From Lautropia sp. SCN 69-89 (lineage in GTDB: Bacteria > Pseudomonadota > Gammaproteobacteria > Burkholderiales > Burkholderiaceae_E): a stretch of DNA of 64,000 nucleotides. The notes under the pieces are model-generated. The model saw nothing but the letters and a program-made list of their open reading frames with translations, did no database searches and had not been told where the DNA came from. The DNA lies in NCBI GenBank assembly GCA_001724855.1, contig MEED01000012.1, positions 124,001 to 188,000 of the forward strand, in the 5' to 3' direction. Positions 9,116 to 17,569 of the stretch are shown here, one piece after another. A program made the position numbers and the translations under genes. How positions within the stretch are numbered: position 1 is the first letter of the stretch; every line of letters begins with the position of its first letter.

Positions 9116-9966
9116 GATCCGTTCCTCCGATCGGGGATATGGCGTTCCTCGGGTCCGTCGTAGTTGGCGCCGAGCGCGTCGGGAATGATCCTGAGCGGCA
9201 CGCCGTCGCGGATCTCCTCGGTGATGTGGGCGAGCAGCGCCATGCCGTAGCCGAGCGCACCGAGCCCGCCGATGACCAGCGGATCAAAACCGAGATCGGC
9301 CAGCACGGCGCCGAGCGCGCCGGCCAGGTTGATCGGGATCTTACGTCCCTTGACCGCGGCTAGATGCTCCTCGATGGCATCGAGCATGCGCCCGTGCTCG
9401 CGCCAGCCGTCGAGCCCCTGCGCCAGGCGCCGCACCGCCACCGCACGCGGCTCGGCCGACTTATGCATCGGATGACCGAGCCCCGGCACGCGGCCGCGCC
9501 GCTCGGCCCAAACCTGCATGATCCGTATGCAGGTCTCGGCTTCCGGCAGCTGCCAGCCGATCGCCTCGACCAGCATCTCGGCCGGCTCCTGCGGCGATCC
9601 GGTCACGGAGCCGGATGCCAGCATGCCACTTGCCAGCGCCGGCACCGGCGAGTCCGGGAACGCCGACGCAGTGAAGCGCGCGGCGCCGACGGCGGCGCTG
9701 ATGAACTGCTGGTCAACACCGCTGCGCAGCACGAGGTCGAACAGAGCGGTCTGGTGCTCGTCGGGCAACTCCCCCGCCAGCACAAGATAGGCGACCTCGG
9801 TGTAGTTGAGTCGCTCGATGATCTCCTCGACGGGGTAGCCGCGCACGAGAATGCGCCCGTGGCCGGCGCGGCTGATCGCGGTGGTCCAATAGTCGCTCCA
9901 GTCGCCCGAGGCGACAAATTCGCCGATGTTGTGGCGCCGTGGGCGCGGCGCTCGGGATTTGCTCAT
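9112..9966 (-). CDS. Citrate synthase-like protein (citryl-CoA lyase family)
   Basis: This 284-residue protein belongs to the citrate synthase fold but is much shorter than true citrate synthases (about 430 residues). It matches short citryl-CoA-lyase-like members. The signature PGLGHPMHK near residues 161-169 supplies the histidines of the active site. The C-terminal part has GALGAVLADLGFD and a glycine-rich helix. Family knowledge suggests C-C bond cleavage or formation on an acyl-CoA. Between a ligase and a DUF35/thiolase pair, a lyase step in a degradation pathway is plausible, but the real substrate is unknown. Confidence 0.82.
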   Translation of the reverse strand: MSKSRAPRPRRHNIGEFVASGDWSDYWTTAISRAGHGRILVRGYPVEEIIERLNYTEVAYLVLAGELPDEHQTALFDLVLRSGVDQQFISAAVGAARFTASAFPDSPVPALASGMLASGSVTGSPQEPAEMLVEAIGWQLPEAETCIRIMQVWAERRGRVPGLGHPMHKSAEPRAVAVRRLAQGLDGWREHGRMLDAIEEHLAAVKGRKIPINLAGALGAVLADLGFDPLVIGGLGALGYGMALLAHITEEIRDGVPLRIIPDALGANYDGPEERHIPDRRNGS

Positions 9967-10376
9967 TCTTTCAGTCCCCGGTGGGCAGTGGCGGGGCAGG
10001 CGGCATCCGCCGCCGGCACGAACAAGGGCAACCAGCGCTCGCAGCGCGGCTTGAAGCGGACGCGTACCGCCATCCCGACGCGCACAGCCTCGGGCGGACA
10101 GTCGACGATGCTGGATATCATTCGCGGCCCTTCACGCAACGCGACGAGTGCGATGACGTAAGGTGTGGGGAAGTCGGGGTGATACTGCTGGCGATAGACG
10201 GTGAAGGTCGCCACTTCGCCCAGGCCCGTCAGCGCCCGCTTGCCCAGCCTGTCGGACCAGCAGCGCGGGCACACCGGGCCGAAGGGCAGGAAGACGTGAC
10301 CGCAGGCATGGCACTGCGCCGCTTCGAGATGTCGCGCGGCTGCCGCACGGGTGTCGGATTCGCGGCTCATCGTCAA
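9963..10376 (-). CDS. Zn-ribbon/OB-fold protein (DUF35) partner of thiolase-like enzyme
   Basis: This 137-residue protein has an N-terminal rubredoxin-like zinc ribbon, with C22-x2-C25 and C36-x2-C39, followed by an acyl-CoA-associated OB-fold (DUF35 / COG1545). Members of this family form complexes with thiolase-like proteins. The best known case is ChsH2 with Ltp2, a steroid side-chain retro-aldolase. The gene overlaps both neighbours by 4 bases and lies directly downstream of the thiolase-like gene, so a complex between the two products is the simplest reading. Confidence 0.9.
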   Translation of the reverse strand: MTMSRESDTRAAAARHLEAAQCHACGHVFLPFGPVCPRCWSDRLGKRALTGLGEVATFTVYRQQYHPDFPTPYVIALVALREGPRMISSIVDCPPEAVRVGMAVRVRFKPRCERWLPLFVPAADAACPATAHRGLKE

Positions 10377-11503
10377 CGCCCCAGGATCAGCGTCGTGTGG
10401 CTGTTCATGCCCAACCCATGGCCGGTAACCAGCGCCACTTCGGCGTCTTTCACCTGGCGCTCGCCCGCATCGCCGCGCAGCTGGCGTACCGCCTCGATGA
10501 CGTGCAGCATCCCGCCGCCATAGCCTTCGGCGAGCAGACCGCCGCTGGGGTTCACTGGCAGCGCACCGCCCGGCGCGATTCTCCCGCCAGCGACGAAATC
10601 GCCCGCTTCGCCTGGCGCGCAGAACCCGTAGGCCTCGAGCTGCATAAGCACTACGATGGTGAAGCAGTCGTAGAGCATTGCGACATCGACATCCGCTGCA
10701 CTCAGCCCAGCGCGTTCGAGCGCGCGCGGGCCGCAGCGCGCGGCGGGAAGGGTGTCGAAATGCGTCGAGTTCGAGTAGGTGCCGAGGCTATGTGCCTGGC
10801 CCATGCCCAGGATGCGCACCGTCCGGTGGCGAGCGTCCTTCGCCCGCTCCCCCGCGCAGACGACGACCGCAGCCGCACCGTCGGAGACCAGGCAGCAATC
10901 GGCGCGACGCAACGGCTCCACCAGCATGCGTGACGCGAAATAGCCGGCCATGTCTAGCGGCGATTTCAATTGCGCGTGCGAGGTGCGGGCCGCGTGCGCG
11001 CGCGCCGCGATGGCGACCTCGGCCAGGGCCTCGGGGCGTGTGCGGTGCAGCGCCATGTGCCGTTGCGCGGCCAGCGCGTGCAAGCCCGCTGCGCCGAAGA
11101 AACCGAAGGCCGCTTCGTCGCCGCGCCCGTAGGCATACGATCCGGCGGTCGACAGCGCCGTGTCGCCATAGACGCACAGACACACCGAGCACAGCCCGGC
11201 CTCGATTGCCATTGCGGCACGCTGGATGCTCCCCGCGCTGGACGCGCCGCCGAGGATCTCGGTGCCGGCGAAGTCCGGGTCGAGTCCGAGCGCACGGCCC
11301 AGCCGCAGGTAATGCGGCTCGATGCCCTGCAGCACGCCCTGTGCAGCGCCGGGGTCGGTGATCAGGCCGTCTACGTTCTGCGGTGCGAAGCCGGCGTCTA
11401 CCACCGCCAGCCGCGCCGCCTGTGCTTCCAGGTCGAGCGCGCTGCGGCCTTCGAGGCGGCCGAAGGCCGTGTGTCCGATGCCTGCGATGACGGCTCGATT
11501 CAC
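10373..11503 (-). CDS. Thiolase-like / lipid-transfer (SCP-x, Ltp2-type) protein
   Basis: I chose GTG 11503 because a GGAGAG sits six bases upstream and the protein then opens with the typical VNRAVIAGIGHTAFGR. The product is 376 residues with a thiolase fold. The nucleophilic cysteine of real thiolases is not seen: the equivalent loop reads LGGASSAGS. The C-terminal GHP motif is replaced by GGLLAEGYGGGM. These changes, plus the adjacent DUF35 gene, fit the Ltp2-type retro-aldolases rather than acetyl-CoA acyltransferases (inference). It is the first gene of the minus-strand operon, facing the acyl-CoA dehydrogenase operon across about 140 bases. Confidence 0.85.
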   Translation of the reverse strand: MNRAVIAGIGHTAFGRLEGRSALDLEAQAARLAVVDAGFAPQNVDGLITDPGAAQGVLQGIEPHYLRLGRALGLDPDFAGTEILGGASSAGSIQRAAMAIEAGLCSVCLCVYGDTALSTAGSYAYGRGDEAAFGFFGAAGLHALAAQRHMALHRTRPEALAEVAIAARAHAARTSHAQLKSPLDMAGYFASRMLVEPLRRADCCLVSDGAAAVVVCAGERAKDARHRTVRILGMGQAHSLGTYSNSTHFDTLPAARCGPRALERAGLSAADVDVAMLYDCFTIVVLMQLEAYGFCAPGEAGDFVAGGRIAPGGALPVNPSGGLLAEGYGGGMLHVIEAVRQLRGDAGERQVKDAEVALVTGHGLGMNSHTTLILGR

Positions 11504-11640
11504 GGGTGCTCTCCGGCTCCATGCGATGACCCGGACGGGCGGATCATACGCAGCAGAGCAGCTTGTCTTGATTATTGCACGAAAACTGAGTATCGTTCGA
11601 TGAACGCCCGATTGCAAGCGTGTCGATGCGGGAGACGGCC

Positions 11641-12786
11641 GTGGACTGGGACTGGAGCGAGGAACAGGAGCTGATGCGGCAGTCGCTGCGCGACTACGTG
11701 CGCGACAAGGTGACGCCCAACGTGCTGGCCTGGGAGGCTGCTGGCGAGGTGCCGCGCAGTCTGTTCGCCGATCTCGCCGAGTTGGGGGTGCTCGGGCTGA
11801 GGCTTTCGCCCGAATACGGCGGTGGCGGCCAGGACTTCTGGTTCACCGTCGTTCTGCTCGAGGAGCTGGTGCGTTGCGGCTCGATCGGTGTGCCGGTGAC
11901 CGTGATGGCGCACGCCGAGTTCGCTACCATGCTGATCGACCGTTACGGCTCGCCCGCGCTGCGGGAGACATACGTGCGTGGCGCGGCCGAGGGGCGGCTG
12001 ATCGGCGCGCTTGGCGTTTCCGAACCCGACGCCGGCAGCGACGTCGCCGCGCTGCGCACGCGCGCCGTGCGTGACGGCGACGAGTACGTCATCGACGGCT
12101 CCAAGCTTTACATCAGCAACGGCACGATTGCCGACTACATCACCCTGGCCGTGCGCACCGGCGGCGCCGGTGCGCACGGCGTGTCGATGATCGTCGTGCC
12201 CGGCGACTCCAGGGGCCTGCAGCGCCGCCGGCTGCGCAAGCTCGGCACCCACGCGTCGGACACCGCGGAGCTGTTCTTCGAGAACTGCCGGGTGCCCGCC
12301 GCGAACCTGCTCGGCACCGGCAACGACGGCTTTGGCATGATCATGTCGGGCTTCGAGGGCGAGCGCCTCGTGCTTTCGGTCATGGCGTGCTCACATGCGC
12401 GACTGATGTTCGACGAGGCGCGCGAATGGGGCCACAGCCGGCGCGCCTTCGGGCAGGCGCTCCTCGGCTTCCAGGTCTGGCAGCACCGACTGGCCGACGT
12501 GCTCACGCGCATCGAGGCAGCCGAAGCCCTGACGCGGCGCGGCGTCGACTTGTACGTGCGCGGCCGCCCGGCCCAGTCCGAGATCTCGATGGCCAAGCTG
12601 TTCGCTACCGAGACTGCGCGCTACACGGCCACCGAGTGTGCCCAGATCCAGGGCGGTCTGGGCTACATGGAGGAATGCCTGATGGGTCGGCTGCATCGCG
12701 ACGCGCTGGCGATGACGATCGGTGCCGGCTCGAGCGAGATCATGCGCGGACTAATCGCCCGCGCCAACAACCTGGTGGCACGATGA
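11641..12786 (+). CDS. Acyl-CoA dehydrogenase
   Basis: This FAD-dependent acyl-CoA dehydrogenase has about 381 residues. GTG 11641 is preferred, since GGGAG lies at 11630-11634. ATG 11626 would add five residues and has no clear ribosome-binding site. Typical features are GVSEPDAGSDVAALRTRA (flavin/substrate region), KLYISNG, and the C-terminal QIQGGLGYMEE followed by IGAGSSEIMRGLIARA. It introduces an alpha-beta double bond in an acyl-CoA and passes electrons to ETF. It overlaps the downstream hydratase by ATGA, starting a tightly coupled operon. Confidence 0.93.
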   Translation: MDWDWSEEQELMRQSLRDYVRDKVTPNVLAWEAAGEVPRSLFADLAELGVLGLRLSPEYGGGGQDFWFTVVLLEELVRCGSIGVPVTVMAHAEFATMLIDRYGSPALRETYVRGAAEGRLIGALGVSEPDAGSDVAALRTRAVRDGDEYVIDGSKLYISNGTIADYITLAVRTGGAGAHGVSMIVVPGDSRGLQRRRLRKLGTHASDTAELFFENCRVPAANLLGTGNDGFGMIMSGFEGERLVLSVMACSHARLMFDEAREWGHSRRAFGQALLGFQVWQHRLADVLTRIEAAEALTRRGVDLYVRGRPAQSEISMAKLFATETARYTATECAQIQGGLGYMEECLMGRLHRDALAMTIGAGSSEIMRGLIARANNLVAR

Positions 12787-13574
12787 CCCTGACGCGAGAG
12801 GCGCGCGACGGCGTGCTGATCCTGACGATAGCCCGCCCGGCCGCACGCAACGCCCTCAACGCCGAGACCCAGCAGGCGCTCGTCGAGGAGTGGTTGCACT
12901 TTCGCGACGACGACACGCTGCGCGTTGCGGTGCTCACCGGCGCCGGCGACGAGGCCTTCTGCGCTGGCGCCGACCTGAAGGAACTCGGTGCCTTTTACCG
13001 GTCGATGACGCCGTTCGAGCGTCGCGAGCGCGGCGAGCGCGAGCCTGGTTTGGGCGCGATCACGCGCAACTTCGATCCGCGCAAGCCGACCATCGCCGCC
13101 ATCAACGGTGCCTGTCTTGCGGGCGGACTCGAGCTCGCGCTGGCCTGCGACATCCGCGTCGCCGCCGAACACGCGCGCTTCGGTCTGCCCGAGGTCCGCC
13201 GCGGCATCCTGCCCGGTGCTGGCGGCACGCAGCGGCTGCCGCGTGCGTTGCCGGTCGGTGTGGCACTGGAGATGATCCTGACTGGCACGCCGATCGACGC
13301 AGCGTCTGCCCTGCGCTGGGGTCTGGTGAGCCGCGTCGTGCCGGCAGCCGCGCTGCTCGACTGTGCGCTCGAGATCGCCGCACTGATTGCCGCCAACGGG
13401 CCGCTCGCGGTTCGCGCCGCACGCGAAGCGGTCTACGAGGGGCTGGCGCTGCCGATGGATGCCGCATTGCGGCTGGAGCAGTTTCTCGCGGAGCCCCTGC
13501 GACAGAGCGACGACGCCGCCGAGGGCGTACGGGCCTTCATCGAGAAACGGCGAGCCAACTTCGCCGGACACTGA
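12783..13574 (+). CDS. Enoyl-CoA hydratase (crotonase family)
   Basis: This 263-residue crotonase opens at the ATG that overlaps the dehydrogenase stop. Both catalytic glutamates of classical enoyl-CoA hydratases appear to be present: one in GLPEVRRGILPGAGG, the other in ALEMILTG. The oxyanion-hole segments FCAGADLKEL and CLAGGLELALACD are intact, and the C-terminus (FIEKRRANF) matches the usual family ending. It should hydrate the 2-enoyl-CoA made by the preceding dehydrogenase. A real hydratase is therefore well supported, in contrast to the crotonase at 14878. Confidence 0.93.
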   Translation: MTLTREARDGVLILTIARPAARNALNAETQQALVEEWLHFRDDDTLRVAVLTGAGDEAFCAGADLKELGAFYRSMTPFERRERGEREPGLGAITRNFDPRKPTIAAINGACLAGGLELALACDIRVAAEHARFGLPEVRRGILPGAGGTQRLPRALPVGVALEMILTGTPIDAASALRWGLVSRVVPAAALLDCALEIAALIAANGPLAVRAAREAVYEGLALPMDAALRLEQFLAEPLRQSDDAAEGVRAFIEKRRANFAGH

Positions 13575-13589
13575 AAAGGAGCAGACCGT

Positions 13590-14444
13590 ATGGCAAGGCC
13601 GAAGATCGCGATCGACGCATGGGCGACCTACATCTCGCCGCAGGGAGCGAAGAAATGGCCACCCGAGTTCCTGCACATCTTCCGCAAGTACAAGTGCCCG
13701 CCCAACATGTTCGAGGGCGGTACGGTCGAGGCGATGCTGGCGGAAATGGACGCTGCAGGCGTTGACCGCATCGTGCTCTCCGCCTTCTTCTACGGCGGGC
13801 AATGGGTACTGAGCAACGAGGAGGTGGCGCAGATGGTACGGGAGCGCCCCGACCGCTTCATCGGTGCGGGTACCGTCAACATCATGCAGAAGCCCATGCA
13901 GGTGGTGCGCGAGGTCGACTACCTGGTGCAGGAACTCGGACTGCGCTGTCTGCGCCTGGAACCATACATGTACGGCGACGGCATGACCGGGCTGCCGCCC
14001 AACGACAAGCATTACTGGCCCGTATACATGCGCTGTAGCGAGCTGGGCGTCGCGGTGGCGATTCAGGTCGGCCACACCGGGCCGCTGCTGCCCTCCGAGT
14101 GCGGTCGTCCGATCTACCTCGACGAGGTGGCCCTGTCGTTTCCCGACCTTGCCGTCCTCGGCTGCCATGTCGGCCAGCCCTGGCACGAGGAGATGATGGT
14201 GCTTGCCTGGAAGCACCCCAATGTCTATCTTGAGACCTCGGCGCGTGGGCCGCGCCAGTGGCCGCAGTCGCTGGTCGACTTCGCCAAGGGTTGGGGCCAG
14301 GACAAGGTGATCTGGGCCACCGACTACCCGCTGCTCGGCTTCGACCGCACGCTGAGCGAACTCGAGGGGTTGGGTGTCGACGACAAGGTCTACCGCAAGA
14401 TCGTGCGCGACAACCTGCTGCGGGCGCTGAGGCTCGAGCTGTGA
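13590..14444 (+). CDS. Amidohydrolase-2 (ACMSD-like) family protein
   Basis: This 284-residue TIM-barrel protein is of the amidohydrolase-2 family, preceded by AAAAGGAG at about 13574-13581. The later metal and acid positions look conserved: QVGHTGPLL, GCHVGQPWHEE and the final WATDYP aspartate. The N-terminal HxH metal motif, however, is replaced by IDAWATYI. In relatives this family hydrolyses or decarboxylates cyclic intermediates. Embedded between a hydratase and a thioesterase, it could act as a ring-opening hydrolase or retro-Claisen-type enzyme. That role is inference. Confidence 0.85.
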   Translation: MARPKIAIDAWATYISPQGAKKWPPEFLHIFRKYKCPPNMFEGGTVEAMLAEMDAAGVDRIVLSAFFYGGQWVLSNEEVAQMVRERPDRFIGAGTVNIMQKPMQVVREVDYLVQELGLRCLRLEPYMYGDGMTGLPPNDKHYWPVYMRCSELGVAVAIQVGHTGPLLPSECGRPIYLDEVALSFPDLAVLGCHVGQPWHEEMMVLAWKHPNVYLETSARGPRQWPQSLVDFAKGWGQDKVIWATDYPLLGFDRTLSELEGLGVDDKVYRKIVRDNLLRALRLEL

Positions 14445-14881
14445 GGGACACGCAGAGCGTCCTCGACGCGATCGCCTACGTCGCCTGGCACGGCCACAGG
14501 ATTCGCATCGAGGAGCCGGGCCGCGTGGTGGTGGCGCAGCCTGACCAGGCGGAACTGCGCAACTACGCCGGCACGACGCACGCCGGGGCGCTGTACACGC
14601 TGGCCGAGACCGCGGCCGGCGTCGTCGCCGACGGTATTGCCGCACCGCTGGGAGGCTTCATCCTTCTCGCGACGGCGACGGTGCATTACACGCGCCGCGC
14701 CGAAGGCGCGCTCGAGGCCGAGGCGCGGTTCGGTCCAGCCGCCGACGCCCCGGCACCGGCCGCGGAATTCTCCGCCAGCGGCCGTGGCACTGTGATTGTG
14801 GACGTAGTGATCCGCGATGCGGGCGGGCAGTCCGTCTTCGAAGGCAGCTTTCAATATGCAATGCGCAGGAGAACCCGATGA
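14441..14881 (+). CDS. Hot-dog fold thioesterase (PaaI/DUF4442-like)
   Basis: The start is GTG 14441, which overlaps the amidohydrolase stop (GTGA). The product has about 146 residues. The hot-dog signature is visible: RNYAGTTHAGALYTLAE, then a central helix and the strands ATATVHYTRRAEG and GTVIVDVVIRD. Such proteins hydrolyse acyl-CoA thioesters, often to release CoA from dead-end intermediates. The junction with the next crotonase also overlaps (ATGA), so the five genes from 11641 are likely one transcript. Confidence 0.85.
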   Translation: MRDTQSVLDAIAYVAWHGHRIRIEEPGRVVVAQPDQAELRNYAGTTHAGALYTLAETAAGVVADGIAAPLGGFILLATATVHYTRRAEGALEAEARFGPAADAPAPAAEFSASGRGTVIVDVVIRDAGGQSVFEGSFQYAMRRRTR

Positions 14882-15657
14882 TCGACTCGCTGCTGACCGA
14901 GCGCCGCGGTGCCGTGCTGCGTCTTGCGCTGAACCGGCCCGACAAGCTCAACGCCATCGACCTGCCGCTGCTCGATGCGCTTACCGAGGCGCTCGAGGCG
15001 GCTGGCCGCGATCCCACGGTGCGCGCCGTCGTCATCGCCGGCGCGGGTGCGTCGTTCTGCGCCGGCGCAGACATTGGCCAGATGATCGACCGTACCGCCG
15101 ACGACTGGGAGCGCACTGTCGACCACTACCTCGACCCAATCCGCGTCATTGCACGCATCGGCAAGCCGGTGATCGCGCGGCTGCACGGCAACGTATTCGG
15201 CGGCGGGTTGGGCCTCGCCATCGCCTGCGACTTCCGCGTCGCCGCCGAGTCGGCGCGCCTGTGCGCGCCCTTCGTCAAGCTGGCGCTGGCCGGCTGCGAC
15301 ATGTCGGCCGGCTACTTTCTGCCACGTTTGATCGGCCTGGGGCGTGCCATCGACATGATGATGACGGCGCGCGTCGTCGATGCGCCCGAGGCGCAGGCGA
15401 TCGGGCTGGTCAGCCAGACGGTGCCCGATGCCGAGCTCGACGCTGCAGTCGACGCGCTCGCGGACAAGCTCGCGACCCTCGCGCCGCGCACCACGGCCTT
15501 CACCAAGGCGGCAATCCGCCGATCTCTCGACCGGGACATGGAAGGCGAGTTCGACTACGAGATCTTCGCGCAGGTACAGTGTCTGCAGAGTGCCGACCAC
15601 CGCGAAGGGGTGGCGGCGTTTCGCGAGCGCAGGGCGCCAGTCTTTCGCGGTGCCTGA
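14878..15657 (+). CDS. Crotonase-family protein without the two catalytic glutamates
   Basis: This 259-residue protein is a member of the enoyl-CoA hydratase/isomerase superfamily. The CoA-binding and oxyanion-hole segments are good (FCAGADIGQM, NVFGGGLGLAIACDFRVA). At the positions of the hydratase glutamates, however, I read APFVKLALAG and IDMMMTAR, neither with Glu. It may be an isomerase, a dehalogenase-type or a C-C hydrolase member rather than a hydratase (inference). It overlaps the thioesterase stop and is followed after 53 bases by an acyl-CoA dehydrogenase. Confidence 0.88.
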   Translation: MIDSLLTERRGAVLRLALNRPDKLNAIDLPLLDALTEALEAAGRDPTVRAVVIAGAGASFCAGADIGQMIDRTADDWERTVDHYLDPIRVIARIGKPVIARLHGNVFGGGLGLAIACDFRVAAESARLCAPFVKLALAGCDMSAGYFLPRLIGLGRAIDMMMTARVVDAPEAQAIGLVSQTVPDAELDAAVDALADKLATLAPRTTAFTKAAIRRSLDRDMEGEFDYEIFAQVQCLQSADHREGVAAFRERRAPVFRGA

Positions 15658-15710
15658 GCAGCCGACACGCCAATCTCCGACACACGCCCCGTAGGCGAGG
15701 AACGCCGACC

Positions 15711-16871
15711 ATGACCGATGCCGGCCTGAGCGAGGAGGAAGTCACTTTCCGCGACAGCGTGCGCGCCTTTGTCGACAAACGCATCGTGCCCGACGCTACG
15801 CGCTGGGACATGGCGGAGCGCTATCCGCGCGAGCTGTTCCTGGAGACGGCCGCGCTCGGCTGGCTCGGCATCGGATTCCCGGAGGATGTCGGGGGCAGCG
15901 GCGGCGGCAGCGTGATGTACGCGATCCTGTGTGCCGAACTTTCGCGCGGCTCGGCGGCGATCGCGCTCGGCCTGTACGTGCACACTGCGCTGGCGGCCTC
16001 GGCGATCCTGCATCTGGGAAGCGCAGAGCAGAAGGCGCGCTATCTTCCCGAGGCGCTAGCCGGAAAACGCATCGGCTGCTGGGGCTACGCCGAGCCTGGT
16101 GCCGGGGCCGACATTGCGTGCGTGCGCACGCGTGCGCGTCGCGAAGGCGAGTACTACGTGCTCGATGGCTCCAAGCTGTACATCACCAATTCCCCATTCG
16201 CGGACTTCATGGTGATCGTCGCGCAGACCGATCCGGCACGCGGTCTCAAGGGTATGTCGGTCTTCGTCGTCGATCGCGACACGCCGGGTGTGCGCGTCAG
16301 TGCCCCGTTCAAGAAGCTCGGCATGGGTGCCTCGGAAATGGCCGAGATCGTCTTCGACGGCGCACGCGTGCCCGTCGGCAACCGCCTGGGCATCGAGCAT
16401 CTTGGCTTCATCGAGGCGCTCAAGGTACTCACGCTCGGGCGTATCGCGTCGGCGGGCTTTGGCGTCGGTCTGGGCCGCGCGGCGCTCGAGGAAGCACTGC
16501 GTTATACTTCCACCCGCATGCAGGGGGAGGCGCCGATCACGCGCCATCAATTCGTGCGTTTCACGCTCGCCGACATGGCGACGCGGCTCGACGCCGCTTG
16601 GCAGCTCACGCTGCACGCGGCGCGCCTCGTAGAGGCCGGCGGCGACTACGACTGCGCCGCCTCGATGGCCAAGCTGTTTGCCACCGAGACCTGCACGCAT
16701 GTCTGCGAACGTGCATTACATTTGTGCGGCGCTCAGGGCTACATGCGCGAGAGCGCGGCACAGCGCTTCTATCGCGACTGCAAGGTGCTCGAGATCGGCG
16801 AGGGCACCAGCGAGATCCAGCGCGAGACGATCTTCAGGCATCTGGCACGGCAGGGCAGCAGATGGGTGTGA
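15711..16871 (+). CDS. Acyl-CoA dehydrogenase
   Basis: This is a 386-residue FAD-dependent dehydrogenase. Key segments are GYAEPGAGADIACVRTRA, LDGSKLYITNS, FKKLGMGASEMAEIVFDG and the C-terminal GAQGYMRES followed by IGEGTSEIQRETI. It ends 10 bases inside the TetR gene. A diverged partial copy of its middle (bases 16261-16368) is found at 18957-19064, fused to an alcohol dehydrogenase tail. Two dehydrogenases in one operon suggest two successive oxidations or two chain lengths. Confidence 0.93.
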   Translation: MTDAGLSEEEVTFRDSVRAFVDKRIVPDATRWDMAERYPRELFLETAALGWLGIGFPEDVGGSGGGSVMYAILCAELSRGSAAIALGLYVHTALAASAILHLGSAEQKARYLPEALAGKRIGCWGYAEPGAGADIACVRTRARREGEYYVLDGSKLYITNSPFADFMVIVAQTDPARGLKGMSVFVVDRDTPGVRVSAPFKKLGMGASEMAEIVFDGARVPVGNRLGIEHLGFIEALKVLTLGRIASAGFGVGLGRAALEEALRYTSTRMQGEAPITRHQFVRFTLADMATRLDAAWQLTLHAARLVEAGGDYDCAASMAKLFATETCTHVCERALHLCGAQGYMRESAAQRFYRDCKVLEIGEGTSEIQRETIFRHLARQGSRWV

Positions 16872-17569
16872 CGGAACGACGCCAGCGCGAACGCGCGGCA
16901 CGGCGCGAGGAGATTCTCGACGCGGCCCGCGACGTGCTGCTCAGCCAGGGTCTGCGAGGCACGACAACAAAGGAGATCGCCGAGCGCTGCGAGCTCTCGG
17001 AAGCGACGCTGTTCTTCTACTTCCGCAACAAGGACGAGATCCTGCTGTCGCTGATCTTCGAGAGTATCGCGTTCTGGGCTCAGGGGCTGGACGCGCTGGC
17101 CGCGAACTCGATGCCGCCCGAGGCACTGCTGCAGGCCATCTGGCAGTTCCACGAGGAGGTCTACCGCGAGCATCCGGACTACTTCGTCATCTCGGCCTAC
17201 CTGGCGCAGCCGCAGGTGCTCGACAATGTCTCGCCCGAGGTCAAGGACGAGATCGCGCGCCGATCGGGCGAGAACTTCCGGCGCTTGCGCGAACTGCTCG
17301 CGCGCGTCGATCCGTCCACGCCGGGCGTCGTGCTCGCGAATCTGCTGTGGTCGCTGTTCCTGGGTCTGACGATCGCCGGGGCATCGCGGGCCAACCTCGG
17401 CCACGGCACACGCGGCGAGCAGCGTGAGACCCGCGCCCAGGTCTTCGACGTCGTCAAGCGTGCGTTCGGATTCGGAGCCCGCAATGGGTCCTCCAGGGTT
17501 GGCAAACCGAAGGGTGCCGGCACGCGCGGCCGGGCGCCTCGACAGACGGCAGGGAGCAACAAGCCATGA
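16862..17569 (+). CDS. TetR/AcrR family transcriptional regulator
   Basis: The protein has 235 residues. The N-terminal helix-turn-helix occupies about residues 8-55 (AARREEILDAARDVLLSQG, then TTKEIAERCELSEATLFFYF). The rest is an all-helical ligand domain and a basic, low-complexity tail. Start ATG 16862 lies inside the 3' end of the dehydrogenase gene. Its stop overlaps the next start (ATGA). Position within the operon suggests it controls this acyl-CoA pathway in response to an acyl-CoA or acid ligand; I did not find a convincing operator for it. Confidence 0.9.
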   Translation: MGVTERRQRERAARREEILDAARDVLLSQGLRGTTTKEIAERCELSEATLFFYFRNKDEILLSLIFESIAFWAQGLDALAANSMPPEALLQAIWQFHEEVYREHPDYFVISAYLAQPQVLDNVSPEVKDEIARRSGENFRRLRELLARVDPSTPGVVLANLLWSLFLGLTIAGASRANLGHGTRGEQRETRAQVFDVVKRAFGFGARNGSSRVGKPKGAGTRGRAPRQTAGSNKP

